64,000 nucleotides of DNA from Acholeplasmatales bacterium (GTDB lineage Bacteria > Bacillota_I > Bacilli_A > Acholeplasmatales > JAEDCM01): assembly GCA_017961685.1 (NCBI GenBank), contig JAGCWW010000069.1, forward strand, positions 1 through 64,000, given 5' to 3'. Below the pieces are notes generated by a model. That model made no database searches. It was given only the letters and a program-made list of their open reading frames with translations, and was not told the DNA's origin. Positions 27,213 to 36,027 of this stretch are shown here, piece after piece. Position 1 is the stretch's first letter. The number at the start of each line of letters is the position of its first letter. The translations under genes and the position numbers were made by a program.

Positions 27213-28811
27213 ATGGCAAATACTAATTTTTCAAATTTAAAGGAGTTATTAAGTAACTCAAATAATATTTTCTTAGGTAAAGGTAAGTTAACTTACTCTG
27301 ATCCTAGTGGTAAATTAAGTGGTAAGGATGAAGATGTAACAATCTTCATCTTTGCTCATGATAAAGTAAGACAAAATGTAGTCTTTATTAAAGATGAAAT
27401 TACTTTACTTTATAAAGCATCAATTGATGAACACGCATTAGCAGATATTAAAGCTGCATTAAAACTTTTAGGTCAAGAACCTGCTGGTACTTTAATTATT
27501 AAAGATGATTTTAAAGTTACTCTTACAAAAGATTGTAATGAGTTTGTATCTTCTAAAGATTTTAGATCTTTATCTAATAAACAATTAGAAGACGTATGTA
27601 AAATGTTATCTATTGATATAGATAAATCTTTTAAGTATACTGAAATATCTTTATCTAATAAGAATGGATTAGTTGAAACTAAATTTCAATATACTTGTGA
27701 TACTAATCCTGAACATGAGGCTTTGCTTCCTTATATGACTGTAACTAATGATTCAACTTTTGTATTTAATAGACAACATAAGTTAGTTGCATCTTATATT
27801 GAACAAGGATTTAATGTATTAATTACAGGACTTCCTGGTTCTGGTAAGACAGAGTTTTTAAAAGCTCTTGGTAATTATTTTAATAAGGAAATAATTTTAA
27901 TTCCTTGTGATTCAGGTACATTACCTTCTACTTTTACAGGAGAATTTCAACCTAATAGTTCTCCTATTAAAGCTTCTTTATCTAGAATAAAGAAAGCTAT
28001 TGATTATGTTTTAGGTAAACATAAAGATGATGAGGTTATAGTTTATAACCCTCATACATTTGAATTTAAGAAGTCAAGATTTTGTGAAGCATATAATAAG
28101 AATGCTATTATTATTTTAGATGAAGTTAATAGAATTCCTCTTGATTCACAATCTGCTTTACTTCCTGCTTTAGATGGTAGTGCTTGTTTAGTATTACCTA
28201 CTGGTGAAGTAGTAAATAGAGCTGTTGATACAAGAATTGTAGCCACAGCAAATGTTAATCAAAAAGGTGTACAAGGTATGACTGAAGCATTAAAGAATAG
28301 ATTTACTAAGATAGTAGAATTCGATTCTTTATTACAATCTTTTCCTAATGATAAGAAGAAAGATGCAGAAGCTCTTAATCATCTTATTCAAGTAATGGAT
28401 GTAACATTCCATTGTGAGAATAAGAAACTTATGGAACAACTTGCTATCTTATCTAGAGAAGTATTTAAAGTTCAATTTGATAATTATCAAAGAGATCTTG
28501 CATCATTTAGAAATGTTATTAGTTTCTATACATCAGCTCATAAACCTGGTACAGGTGAATTAACTGGTGATACTGAGTTTCACTTTAGAACAGCATTTCT
28601 AAATATGTGTGATGATACTTCACTTAGAGAAGAAATGTTTAAGTCTCTTAAACCATTACTTGATGATTATATTAAGGTAGCGTCTGCTAAAACTGAAGCA
28701 GATATTGGAACTTATAATAGTCCTATATCTTCATTAGATTCTAAAGCAGATGATATTGTTAATAATATCTTAAATGATTTAGATGATATAACTCCAGGAG
28801 GTACATTATAA
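27213..28811 (+). CDS. MoxR/CbbQ-type AAA+ ATPase
   Basis: This 532-residue protein has an N-terminal domain of about 180 residues of unknown type, then an AAA+ module with Walker A GLPGSGKT (residues 206-213), Walker B IIILDEVNR (about 300), sensor RIVATANVN and an Arg-containing ALKNRF. That pattern is typical of MoxR, CbbQ and CobS ATPases, which remodel protein complexes with a VWA-domain partner. The partner is the very next gene, joined by TAATG overlap. In phages such pairs are known from crAss-like and other large genomes, but their target is unknown. Host-factor remodelling or virion-protein assembly are both possible. Confidence 0.88.
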   Translation: MANTNFSNLKELLSNSNNIFLGKGKLTYSDPSGKLSGKDEDVTIFIFAHDKVRQNVVFIKDEITLLYKASIDEHALADIKAALKLLGQEPAGTLIIKDDFKVTLTKDCNEFVSSKDFRSLSNKQLEDVCKMLSIDIDKSFKYTEISLSNKNGLVETKFQYTCDTNPEHEALLPYMTVTNDSTFVFNRQHKLVASYIEQGFNVLITGLPGSGKTEFLKALGNYFNKEIILIPCDSGTLPSTFTGEFQPNSSPIKASLSRIKKAIDYVLGKHKDDEVIVYNPHTFEFKKSRFCEAYNKNAIIILDEVNRIPLDSQSALLPALDGSACLVLPTGEVVNRAVDTRIVATANVNQKGVQGMTEALKNRFTKIVEFDSLLQSFPNDKKKDAEALNHLIQVMDVTFHCENKKLMEQLAILSREVFKVQFDNYQRDLASFRNVISFYTSAHKPGTGELTGDTEFHFRTAFLNMCDDTSLREEMFKSLKPLLDDYIKVASAKTEADIGTYNSPISSLDSKADDIVNNILNDLDDITPGGTL

Positions 28812-30640
28812 TGGAATATTATAAATATAATGTAGCATATAATGTTCTCATTTCATATATAAATGATTGGTTAGATACATTATATAGAGTATCTGGAGTA
28901 AGATGTACTATGGCATCTTATTGTTATGATAATACTTTTGCTGCATCTTGGTCTGATTATGAAGATACTCCTGTTATCCATACATCTGAATCTTTCTTTA
29001 AAAACTTCTTTTGTAAATCAACTTGTACTAAGTTTGAATTACCTCAACAAGTTCAAGAATCAGTTAAGCTTTTAAAAGCTTTATTTTCACATGAAGGAAG
29101 TCATGTAAGGTATACACCATTCGCAGAGTTCTTTGATATTCTTGATAAGATATCTAATAATTCTGTAAGAGATTTCTTAAAGAATGGGTTTAATATAATA
29201 GAAGATTCTATTATTGAAGATAGAATTATGTTCCAAATAAAAGATACTGAAGAACCTATTATGTATCTTCGTAAACATTTATTTGATGATAAGTTAGATC
29301 TTCCTGATAAGATGAAGGAACAGATTGATTCTGCTCCTTCTTCTCCAGAAACATTCCTTAATTATCTCTTATTAAAAAGACGTAGTCATCATATCTTACC
29401 TGCGTATGATATGTATGATAAACATCAAGACTTTATAAATAAAGGATTGAATATCTTAGATTATACTCTTGATAAAGAGTTAAGAGCTAAGAGAGCTATT
29501 GCTTTTTTATATGAGATATTAAAGATGTTATCTGGTAAGGAACCTGATTTAAATCAAGTAGATAATCCTATTGATGTTACACGAGGTGTAGGAATAGATG
29601 GTGATGGTCCAGAAATTCCTGGTTCTTTTGATTCTTCTAAAATTATGAGGGATGATTCTGAAAAAGAATCAGATAGAATACATGAGTATTCTTTTAGACA
29701 TAAAGGTAGAACTAATTCAGACCCAATTCCTGATGATATAGAATGGAATGTTCCTGAAACAACTGATATGGTTAAGGATTGTTTATCTAATCCTACTTTA
29801 GGTACTTCTAGATATTATCCTCATCAATGGATAGATATTAAAGGTAAAGTTTCTTTAAAGAAATATGAAGAAGCTTATGCAAATACTTTAAAATATTTAC
29901 ATAAACATTCTATTATATCTAGAATTATAAATAGTTTTAGACAAATGGAAGATAAATGTTTAGTTAATAGATCTCACTATAAAACAGCTGGTAAGGTGGA
30001 TATGCAAACTGCTTATCAACCTTATAACTATAAACCTTTTTATACAGAAGATGCTCCTTTTGTTAAAGAGGATACTGTGTTAGCTTATGTTATAGATGGT
30101 TCAGGTTCCATGTGTGGTAGAGATAAACAGTTTTTAGCTGGTACATCTATCATCGCATGTTCTGAAGCAGCTAACTTAATGAATCTTCCATTTGCTATTT
30201 ATTCTTTTACTGAAACAAGTAGTGTTTGTACTACTTTAACATTTAAAGATTTCAATGAACCTTATAATGAAGTAAAGAATTATCTTTCTTTATATGAACA
30301 AGGTGATAGAATCTCTGGTGTTTCTTATTGGAATGGAAATATAGATGAAGTTAATATAGGATATATTGTAACTAAATTATTAGAAAGACCTGAGAAGAAT
30401 AAAATTCTTATAGTTTATTCTGATGGAGAAACTTGTGGTGATGAGGATACATTAAAGAAATTAATTAAAGATTATGAATCTCAAGGTGTTTATACTTTTG
30501 GAGTTGGAGTAAGAGATGAAGCTGTGTCTAGAATATATGAGCATCATATTATTTTAGAAAACAAAGAAGATCTTATGAAAGTTCCAGAAGAAATAAATAA
30601 TTTTATAACTTCTATAGTTATTAAAGGAGGTGATAGATAA
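28811..30640 (+). CDS. VWA-domain partner of the MoxR ATPase with HExxH motif (CobT-like)
   Basis: The protein has 609 residues. The N-terminal half carries HEGSH at residues 94-98 (LFSHEGSHVRYTP), a zincin-like motif. The C-terminal half is a von Willebrand factor A domain with the metal-binding DGSGS at 429-433 (YVIDGSGSMCGRD) and a later SDGETCGDE. VWA proteins of this kind bind MoxR-type ATPases and present substrates to them. The start overlaps the ATPase stop (TAATG) with GGAGGT upstream, so the two are made together. Whether the HEGSH site is an active protease is not known. Confidence 0.85.
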   Translation: MEYYKYNVAYNVLISYINDWLDTLYRVSGVRCTMASYCYDNTFAASWSDYEDTPVIHTSESFFKNFFCKSTCTKFELPQQVQESVKLLKALFSHEGSHVRYTPFAEFFDILDKISNNSVRDFLKNGFNIIEDSIIEDRIMFQIKDTEEPIMYLRKHLFDDKLDLPDKMKEQIDSAPSSPETFLNYLLLKRRSHHILPAYDMYDKHQDFINKGLNILDYTLDKELRAKRAIAFLYEILKMLSGKEPDLNQVDNPIDVTRGVGIDGDGPEIPGSFDSSKIMRDDSEKESDRIHEYSFRHKGRTNSDPIPDDIEWNVPETTDMVKDCLSNPTLGTSRYYPHQWIDIKGKVSLKKYEEAYANTLKYLHKHSIISRIINSFRQMEDKCLVNRSHYKTAGKVDMQTAYQPYNYKPFYTEDAPFVKEDTVLAYVIDGSGSMCGRDKQFLAGTSIIACSEAANLMNLPFAIYSFTETSSVCTTLTFKDFNEPYNEVKNYLSLYEQGDRISGVSYWNGNIDEVNIGYIVTKLLERPEKNKILIVYSDGETCGDEDTLKKLIKDYESQGVYTFGVGVRDEAVSRIYEHHIILENKEDLMKVPEEINNFITSIVIKGGDR

Positions 30641-30993
30641 TGACAATGGAAGAAGATATTGTTGTTAAAGACACATTACGTAAAGGACTTGTTGATAAAG
30701 GTTTTTGTGATATTAGAGTTGCTTGTGATTCTAAGACTTACACTAAACTTACTAAGCGTCAAGTCCTTTTCTGCATCGCTGCTTGGCGTGGAGAAATGTA
30801 TTACATTTATGGTAATGCTGTATGTAAAGCAGGAGAAAGTTCTAAACTTACTTCTGTTTCTTTAATTTCAGCTCTTGATTTAGCAGCTGAAGATACTTCT
30901 CATATAAAGAAAGTTCATTTAGATTATATACCATTTACTAATGAGTATAATAGTTTACAAAATGAACTTCAAAAATTTATTGATATTTTATAA
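30640..30993 (+). CDS. Unknown protein following the VWA gene (117 aa)
   Basis: The protein starts MTMEEDIVVKDTLRKGLVDK and has an alternating beta/alpha pattern (DIRVACDSKTYTKLTKRQVL) with an acidic end. A resemblance to an RNase H-like fold was considered, but the acidic catalytic set is not clear. It is coupled to the upstream gene by TAATG and AAAGGAGGTG, so it may belong to the MoxR-VWA system as a third component. Confidence 0.6.
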   Translation: MTMEEDIVVKDTLRKGLVDKGFCDIRVACDSKTYTKLTKRQVLFCIAAWRGEMYYIYGNAVCKAGESSKLTSVSLISALDLAAEDTSHIKKVHLDYIPFTNEYNSLQNELQKFIDIL

Positions 30994-31014
30994 TAGAAAG
31001 GATTGTGGTATAAT

Positions 31015-32316
31015 ATGGATATGAGATATCAAATAGAAAGCAACATATTATCTTGTGTACTAAATGATTTTAGTTATGCAGATAAAGTACTCGCTCAGCT
31101 TAAAGTTACTGACTTTAAAGATGAGGAGTATCAAAACTTATTTAAACTAATTCAACAATTAGTTAAAGAAGGTAAGACTGAATTTTCTATTACAGAAGTT
31201 CAGGCTATTCATCCAAAGTTTTTCAAGTATGTGAGTTTTGAAACTATAACAGATTTATATGATGTAGTTATTAATACTCCAAATTATATGGAACAAGAAT
31301 TAAAACATTCTATTCCTGCATTAATTTATTATTCAACTATTGATTCTATTATTAACTTAACTAATAGTTTACCTAAGCTTGTTGAAGATAATGGTAATGA
31401 AAAAGCTATTAATATTTTTAAAGAAAATTTAGAAGGTATTTTATCAAGAGTTAATAGAAAAGAATCAGTAAACTTATATGATGAATTTCATAATAAGTTA
31501 TTCTCAGATGAGAAAATTGATAATGTTGATTTAGGATTTAAAGTCCTACATGATACATTAGGTTATCCTCATCCAGGTGAGCTAATGATTGTAGGAGCTC
31601 GTCCTGCTATGGGTAAGACAGCATTTGCTCTTGCTTGTTTGTTTAATTATATTCATTCAGGATCTAATAAGAAAGCTATAATGTTTTCTTTAGAGATGTC
31701 TGGCGAAGAATTATTTCAAAGAATGTTATCTTCTGTATCTAACATTCCTCTTCAAGCAATAAGAGCTGGTGGCTTACCTCAAGATGCTAAAGATATTCTT
31801 GATAGTAATGCAAAAGAATTAGCATCTAATCCTAATTTAATTCTTTATGATAATACAGTTTCAAACATTCCTGCTTTGAAAGCTGCTATTAAGAAAGAGA
31901 ATAAGAAAGGTCAAGTTGGTTTAATAATTGTAGATTATCTTCAACTACTTAGTGGTGAAGGTAATAGCAATTATGAAAAAGTGTCAGAGATTAGCAGACA
32001 ACTTAAACTTATCGCAAGAGAATTTAATTGCACTGTTATAGCTTTATCTCAACTATCTAGAAAAGTTGAAGAAAGAGCTGATAAGCGTCCTCAATTGTCT
32101 GACTTGCGTGAGTCTGGTGCAATTGAACAAGATGCTGACTATGTTCTATTCTTATATAGACATAATTATTATGAGAAAGATCCTAGTGTTGATCCTCATA
32201 ATGAAATAATTAACATCGAGGTTGCTAAGAATAGACATGGTAAATCTGGTACTGTTCAATTAGAAGTAGACCTAACATGTGGTCGCTTCAAAGGAGGCAC
32301 AGATGATGAATGTTAA
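31015..32316 (+). CDS. dnaB: Replicative DNA helicase, DnaB family
   Basis: The protein has 433 residues from ATG 31015; an in-frame TTG at 31003 is too close to the ribosome site. The N-terminal domain begins MDMRYQIESNILSCVLNDFS, as in DnaB. The RecA-like domain has Walker A GARPAMGKT (194-202), LIIVDYLQLL (Walker B) and IALSQLSRKVEER (motif H3/H4), followed by LRESGAIEQDADYV and VAKNRHGKSGTV. It is close to full family length. It unwinds the fork as a hexamer. No DnaG-type primase is seen; priming is likely by the PrimPol protein at 43469. It overlaps the next gene. Confidence 0.95.
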   Translation: MDMRYQIESNILSCVLNDFSYADKVLAQLKVTDFKDEEYQNLFKLIQQLVKEGKTEFSITEVQAIHPKFFKYVSFETITDLYDVVINTPNYMEQELKHSIPALIYYSTIDSIINLTNSLPKLVEDNGNEKAINIFKENLEGILSRVNRKESVNLYDEFHNKLFSDEKIDNVDLGFKVLHDTLGYPHPGELMIVGARPAMGKTAFALACLFNYIHSGSNKKAIMFSLEMSGEELFQRMLSSVSNIPLQAIRAGGLPQDAKDILDSNAKELASNPNLILYDNTVSNIPALKAAIKKENKKGQVGLIIVDYLQLLSGEGNSNYEKVSEISRQLKLIAREFNCTVIALSQLSRKVEERADKRPQLSDLRESGAIEQDADYVLFLYRHNYYEKDPSVDPHNEIINIEVAKNRHGKSGTVQLEVDLTCGRFKGGTDDEC

Positions 32317-32521
32317 GCAAGCAGCTGAAGATCTATTATATCTATTAGATGAAATAGATTCTACAGCTAAAAGAAATCGCCGTGATATCCCAGAGGATTT
32401 AGTAAAGATATTTACTGATCTCTCTTATCACGGTAAGAAAATATTAAAGAGATTGGTGGTGGAATATGAACAGTCTATTATGTCCAGGGACAATAGTAGC
32501 GTGCAAGTACAACGACTTTAA
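32303..32521 (+). CDS. Small helical protein downstream of dnaB (72 aa)
   Basis: The start ATG-ATG at 32303/32306 follows AAAGGAGG located in the end of dnaB. The protein (MMNVKQAAEDLLYLLDEIDS) is entirely helical, with a basic patch (TAKRNRRDIPEDL). Position overlapping dnaB suggests a helicase loader or modulator, which is a guess. It overlaps the next gene by 56 bases. Confidence 0.6.
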   Translation: MMNVKQAAEDLLYLLDEIDSTAKRNRRDIPEDLVKIFTDLSYHGKKILKRLVVEYEQSIMSRDNSSVQVQRL

Positions 32522-32843
32522 TGGAGATCCACAAACCGGTCTCTTTTTAGTATTATATGATGAACAATTAGATTCATCTAATACTTTTAAAAGTAATTTT
32601 GTTTGCGTAAAAGTATCTACGAAGTTACAAATGGTTACTAATTATTGTGTACCTCTTACTGATGGACACAATGAGTTCTTTGATAAACCTTGTATTGCTT
32701 TATGTTCTAAAGTTCATACTTTTAGTAAGGATCAAGTTTACAAAATCCTTGGTAGACTTCATCCATTTACCATGAAGCAATGCTATAAGGTTTATAGAAG
32801 ATTTGAAACTGAGTTGGAAAGACAACTTGAGGATTATTTATAG
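32466..32843 (+). CDS. PemK/MazF-like fold protein
   Basis: The 125-residue protein begins with a pattern typical of the PemK/MazF beta-barrel: PGTIVACKYNDFNGDPQTGL, then a strand VCVKVSTKLQ, then KVHTFSKDQVYKILGRLHPF near the C-terminus. Members are usually toxin RNases, but many phage versions have lost activity. There is no obvious antitoxin next to it, although the overlapping 72-residue helical protein just upstream could fill that role. The similarity is by pattern only and I cannot confirm catalytic residues. Confidence 0.5.
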   Translation: MNSLLCPGTIVACKYNDFNGDPQTGLFLVLYDEQLDSSNTFKSNFVCVKVSTKLQMVTNYCVPLTDGHNEFFDKPCIALCSKVHTFSKDQVYKILGRLHPFTMKQCYKVYRRFETELERQLEDYL

Positions 32844-32862
32844 GAAAGGAAGGAGAAATATT

Positions 32863-33270
32863 ATGTTAACAGATGATGTTAAATTATTAATGGCTAATAT
32901 AATGAAGCCTAATGATGCATGTTATTATGAATTTTGTTTTGATGAAAGGGATAAAGCTTTTAAGCTTCGTCTCTTCATCAGAGAGAATGTTTACTTCTCT
33001 ATATTATTAAAGGATGGTGAGGATAAGCTTCTTGTTAGAGAATATCAAGTTAATAAATCTTATTATCATCCATCAGAGAAAGTACATTATATAAATAAAT
33101 ATTTTAAGAAGTTTAGAGATGGCTATAATTATAGAGCATCTATGACTATAGAAGATTTCTTAAAAGTTTTACCAAAAATCCAAATAGATTTACATAATCT
33201 AGATGGTTCATATAAAAGAGATTCATACTATGGGTGGCAAGATATACGTAGAGCCACTACATTATATTAA
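32863..33270 (+). CDS. Unknown replication-cluster protein (135 aa)
   Basis: ATG 32863 was chosen because GGAAAGGAAGGAG precedes it. The protein (MLTDDVKLLMANIMKPNDAC) is alpha/beta, with beta-rich middle (YEFCFDERDKAFKLRLFIRE) and a Trp-containing end (YGWQDIRRATTLY). It lies between the PemK-like gene and ssb. No family recognised. Confidence 0.6.
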   Translation: MLTDDVKLLMANIMKPNDACYYEFCFDERDKAFKLRLFIRENVYFSILLKDGEDKLLVREYQVNKSYYHPSEKVHYINKYFKKFRDGYNYRASMTIEDFLKVLPKIQIDLHNLDGSYKRDSYYGWQDIRRATTLY

Positions 33271-33288
33271 GAAAGGAGAGATGATAGT

Positions 33289-33606
33289 ATGTTGAATCAA
33301 ATCGTAGTTTGTGGCAGAATTAGTAGTATTACTGCAAAGAAATTAGAAGGAAAGGAAGTTCAAGAGGTTGTAATTGCAATCCCTCGTTCTTACAAGAACG
33401 CTGATGGAGAGTATGATACTGACTTTATACCATTTATTCTTACAGGAGGCATTGCCTCTAATACTCTTGAGTATTGTAAGACTGGTGATATTGTTGGTAT
33501 TAAAGGAAGAATACAATCTCTTGAAGCTAAAGATGGGAAACACCCATTTTATCTTATAGCTGAGAAGATATCATTCTTATCTTCTAAAGCTCCAGAGGAG
33601 GATTAA
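33289..33606 (+). CDS. ssb: Single-stranded DNA-binding protein
   Basis: The 105-residue protein is an SSB-type OB fold: LNQIVVCGRISSITAKKLEG, VVIAIPRSYKN, DFIPFILTGGIASNTLEYCK, then GDIVGIKGRIQS. It is shorter than bacterial SSB and has only a brief acidic tail (KAPEED), so it may lack the usual partner-binding tip. It coats DNA exposed by the helicase. AAGAAAGGAGAG precedes the start. A second likely ssDNA-binding protein is at 45715. Confidence 0.85.
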   Translation: MLNQIVVCGRISSITAKKLEGKEVQEVVIAIPRSYKNADGEYDTDFIPFILTGGIASNTLEYCKTGDIVGIKGRIQSLEAKDGKHPFYLIAEKISFLSSKAPEED

Positions 33607-33608
33607 TT

Positions 33609-33965
33609 ATGAAATTAAATATTCAATTATTTGGTCTTGACCAATATATTTCTAACTCCGATGGCGAAGAAGTATATCTTCGTAAGGCAAATCAAATTCA
33701 AGGTTTCTTTGAAGAGAGAGGATTGGCTGAGAATTGTAAGCAAATTCATGTTCCTAAGAAAGTTATGTTAGAATTAATTTCTAATATAAAAGCTGTTCTT
33801 TCCCAACATGATTTAGCTGATGAATTATTACCAGCCACTCCTGGCTTCTTCTATGGAAGTTATGAATATGACGACTGGTATTTTGAACAACTTGAAGAAG
33901 TTTTGCCTGAGCTTGAAGCTCTTATTAAACCTAATGCTAAATACTACTATTATTGTTGGTATTAA
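33609..33965 (+). CDS. Unknown protein (118 aa)
   Basis: This alpha/beta protein starts MKLNIQLFGLDQYISNSDGE and ends with PNAKYYYYCWY. Its ribosome site (AGGAGGATTAATT) is in the last codons of ssb, so the two are probably translated together. The shape (EVYLRKANQIQGFFEERGLA) is seen in unannotated phage genes, but I know no function. Confidence 0.6.
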   Translation: MKLNIQLFGLDQYISNSDGEEVYLRKANQIQGFFEERGLAENCKQIHVPKKVMLELISNIKAVLSQHDLADELLPATPGFFYGSYEYDDWYFEQLEEVLPELEALIKPNAKYYYYCWY

Positions 33966-33979
33966 AAGGAGGAATAATT

Positions 33980-34141
33980 ATGGATACTATTAAAAATATT
34001 ATTGAAGAAGCTCTTGAATCTTCAGAGCTAGACATCAAAGATATCTATGTCATTCCAGAAGGATACATGTACACAGTATTTGATCCTGATGATGACAAGC
34101 TAGTTAACATAGTTATATCTAAATCAGAAGAGGAGGAATAA
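33980..34141 (+). CDS. Small acidic protein (53 aa)
   Basis: The start follows AAAAGGAGGAATAATT. The protein (MDTIKNIIEEALESSELDIK) is helical then beta and ends in a cluster of Glu. It overlaps neither neighbour, and its own end carries the ribosome site of the next gene. No family recognised. Confidence 0.55.
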   Translation: MDTIKNIIEEALESSELDIKDIYVIPEGYMYTVFDPDDDKLVNIVISKSEEEE

Positions 34142-34142
34142 T

Positions 34143-34502
34143 ATGTTAACTAAAGGTAAGTTCTTGGAGCTTCTTAAAGCAGTGGATCCAGATCCAAACT
34201 TCTTGGTTACTATTGTAAAAGAATGCTTCAAGATGTTACCTGATGCTGTGTCTTGGAAGTTGGCTCATCAATTGTATATGAATTATTACTATGATGGGCC
34301 TACTTACAAGATAAGAAGTCTTCTCACTGGAGAAGAAATCTTATTCCCAGATGTAGATGCAGTTGTTACTTATCTACATAATCTGGGATATGATTGTGAT
34401 ATTAAATCTGTTCGTAAAGCATTTGCTATTGGGCGAAAAGATTATTGTTCACATTCATTTGTATCTGGTAATAATAAAAAAGAGATTACTTATTTTGAGT
34501 AG
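34143..34502 (+). CDS. Unknown last gene of the plus-strand early block (119 aa)
   Basis: The protein starts MLTKGKFLELLKAVDPDPNF, is helical, and in its second half has a VRKAFAIGRKDYC segment that could be a small DNA-binding helix pair. AGAGGAGGAATAAT precedes it. It converges with the GroEL-like gene, overlapping its 3' end by 17 bases, and a two-way terminator lies inside both gene ends. Confidence 0.6.
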   Translation: MLTKGKFLELLKAVDPDPNFLVTIVKECFKMLPDAVSWKLAHQLYMNYYYDGPTYKIRSLLTGEEILFPDVDAVVTYLHNLGYDCDIKSVRKAFAIGRKDYCSHSFVSGNNKKEITYFE

Positions 34503-34516
34503 TCTCTTTCTTTATT
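34481..34516. terminator. Bidirectional terminator between early and chaperonin operons
   Basis: AGAGATTACT (34481-34490) pairs with AGTAGTCTCT (34498-34507) around TATTTTG. A T-rich run follows on the plus side and an A-rich run precedes it, so it can end both convergent transcripts. It encodes the last codons of both genes. Confidence 0.65.
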
Positions 34517-36027
34517 ATACAGTTTGTTCTTAAATAACTTGTTGCTATTGAGCAACTATTTTTTAATGCTTCATCAATAGATGTAAAGCTATCTAATATA
34601 CCTGCGTACTCCAGGTCAACAATTTGATTGTTTCTAACGTCCACGCCGGTTTTTTTATTACGAAGTTTCTTGCTGCGGGGGATATTTTTTACCCCTGCAT
34701 TCTTCAGGATTTGCAGGAACGGTCTCCTAAGAGCCCTTACGAGCCCCAAATCCTGAAGAATAAAAGTTATATTATATAATTCTTTACCTCCACCTAACAC
34801 TACGCCATGCTCGAAAGCTTTCTTAACAGCTCCGATCGCATCATCCAGCTTAAGTCTTAGTGTTTGGTATTCAGTAATAGTTGGGACTCCGACTTTAATC
34901 TTAACGATCCCATTTTCTAGGGCCCCCAGTCTTTTAGTATATAAGGCTTCATCTACTTGACTCAACTTATACTTCTTATCTAGCTTTTTCTTATAAACTT
35001 TTATTCTCTCAGAGATCTCAGGTCTCTTAGCCTCAGCATTAAACAGAGTTTTATCCTGTTCGATCACGATCTGATCTATGAATCCACAGTGTTCAAATAA
35101 ATATTCACCAACACCAGTGCTTGCATCCTGGACTGTACCTCCAGTAACAGCAGCGATATCCATGTAGACATCATCTGGTTTGTCTTCATTCACGAATATG
35201 AATTGGTAATTCATCTGGTTCTTGATCAGAGTATCTATTAGCAGCCTAAGCGTATTAGGATTAAAGTTCGGATTCATTATAAATATGAATGGATCCTTGA
35301 TGTGATCAGCAGGAATTCCTTTAAAGAATTCTCCGATGCCAGCCTGAGTCATGATCCCTTCTTTTAATAAAACGATCCATGCCCCGGAAGCTTCATACTT
35401 CTCACCGTCTGCACATAGAGCTCGCATTGCATCACTCATGTAACCTGAGTCAATACTGAATCCATTGCTATGTTCTATATTGATTCCAGTCTTCTCACGA
35501 TCATGTTCAATTGTAATATTCATTTCCTTGCCAGCTACTTGGTAAGCTTTATCAATTACTTCACCGACCATCGGTATCTTGGTACTGATCGTAGCTATTT
35601 GTTTAACTCCTTTATCTGTAAGATTCTGTTTATCTTTAGCTAGTTGTTCTCTAACCAGCTTAATCTCTTCACTAATTTTATCAGCTACAACTTGAGGATG
35701 TTTACCTCGCATTATTTGCCAGTAACCATACTTATAAATTTCATTGGTCAACAGGATTGTAAGTGTAGTTCCATCCAAAGCTTCTTTTTCTGTAGTAGCT
35801 GCAGCTTCGATCATATCTACTGCGATCATCTTATCCATATTATCCATATAGATAGCCTGCCTTGCCACAGTTACACCATCATCTGTCAGTGTGCTCTTTC
35901 CGAAATCATTATCTAGAGCTACTAATAATCCTTTGGCACCCATGGTTGGAACTACCATATCATTTACTTCTTGGAATACTTTCTTAATTTGTTTTCTTGC
36001 TTTGTGATCTTTTAGAATTCTTAGCAT
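34486..36027 (-). CDS. groEL: Chaperonin GroEL-like (HSP60) protein
   Basis: The protein has 513 residues against about 548 for bacterial GroEL. The family pattern is clear: VPTMGAKGLLVALDNDFGKS, TLTDDGVTVAR, ALDGTTLTILL (Asp85 of the ATP site), GVVLGGGKELYNI and, near the end, VDLEYAGILDSFTSIDEALK. The usual Gly before DGTT is Leu here, and the Gly-Gly-Met tail is absent. Phage chaperonins (for example in EL and OBP phages) fold virion proteins and may work as single rings. A GroES-like gene lies at 37529 in the same operon, so the phage may carry a complete pair. The start overlaps the HExxH gene. Confidence 0.92.
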   Translation of the reverse strand: MLRILKDHKARKQIKKVFQEVNDMVVPTMGAKGLLVALDNDFGKSTLTDDGVTVARQAIYMDNMDKMIAVDMIEAAATTEKEALDGTTLTILLTNEIYKYGYWQIMRGKHPQVVADKISEEIKLVREQLAKDKQNLTDKGVKQIATISTKIPMVGEVIDKAYQVAGKEMNITIEHDREKTGINIEHSNGFSIDSGYMSDAMRALCADGEKYEASGAWIVLLKEGIMTQAGIGEFFKGIPADHIKDPFIFIMNPNFNPNTLRLLIDTLIKNQMNYQFIFVNEDKPDDVYMDIAAVTGGTVQDASTGVGEYLFEHCGFIDQIVIEQDKTLFNAEAKRPEISERIKVYKKKLDKKYKLSQVDEALYTKRLGALENGIVKIKVGVPTITEYQTLRLKLDDAIGAVKKAFEHGVVLGGGKELYNITFILQDLGLVRALRRPFLQILKNAGVKNIPRSKKLRNKKTGVDVRNNQIVDLEYAGILDSFTSIDEALKNSCSIATSYLRTNCIIKKETTQNK

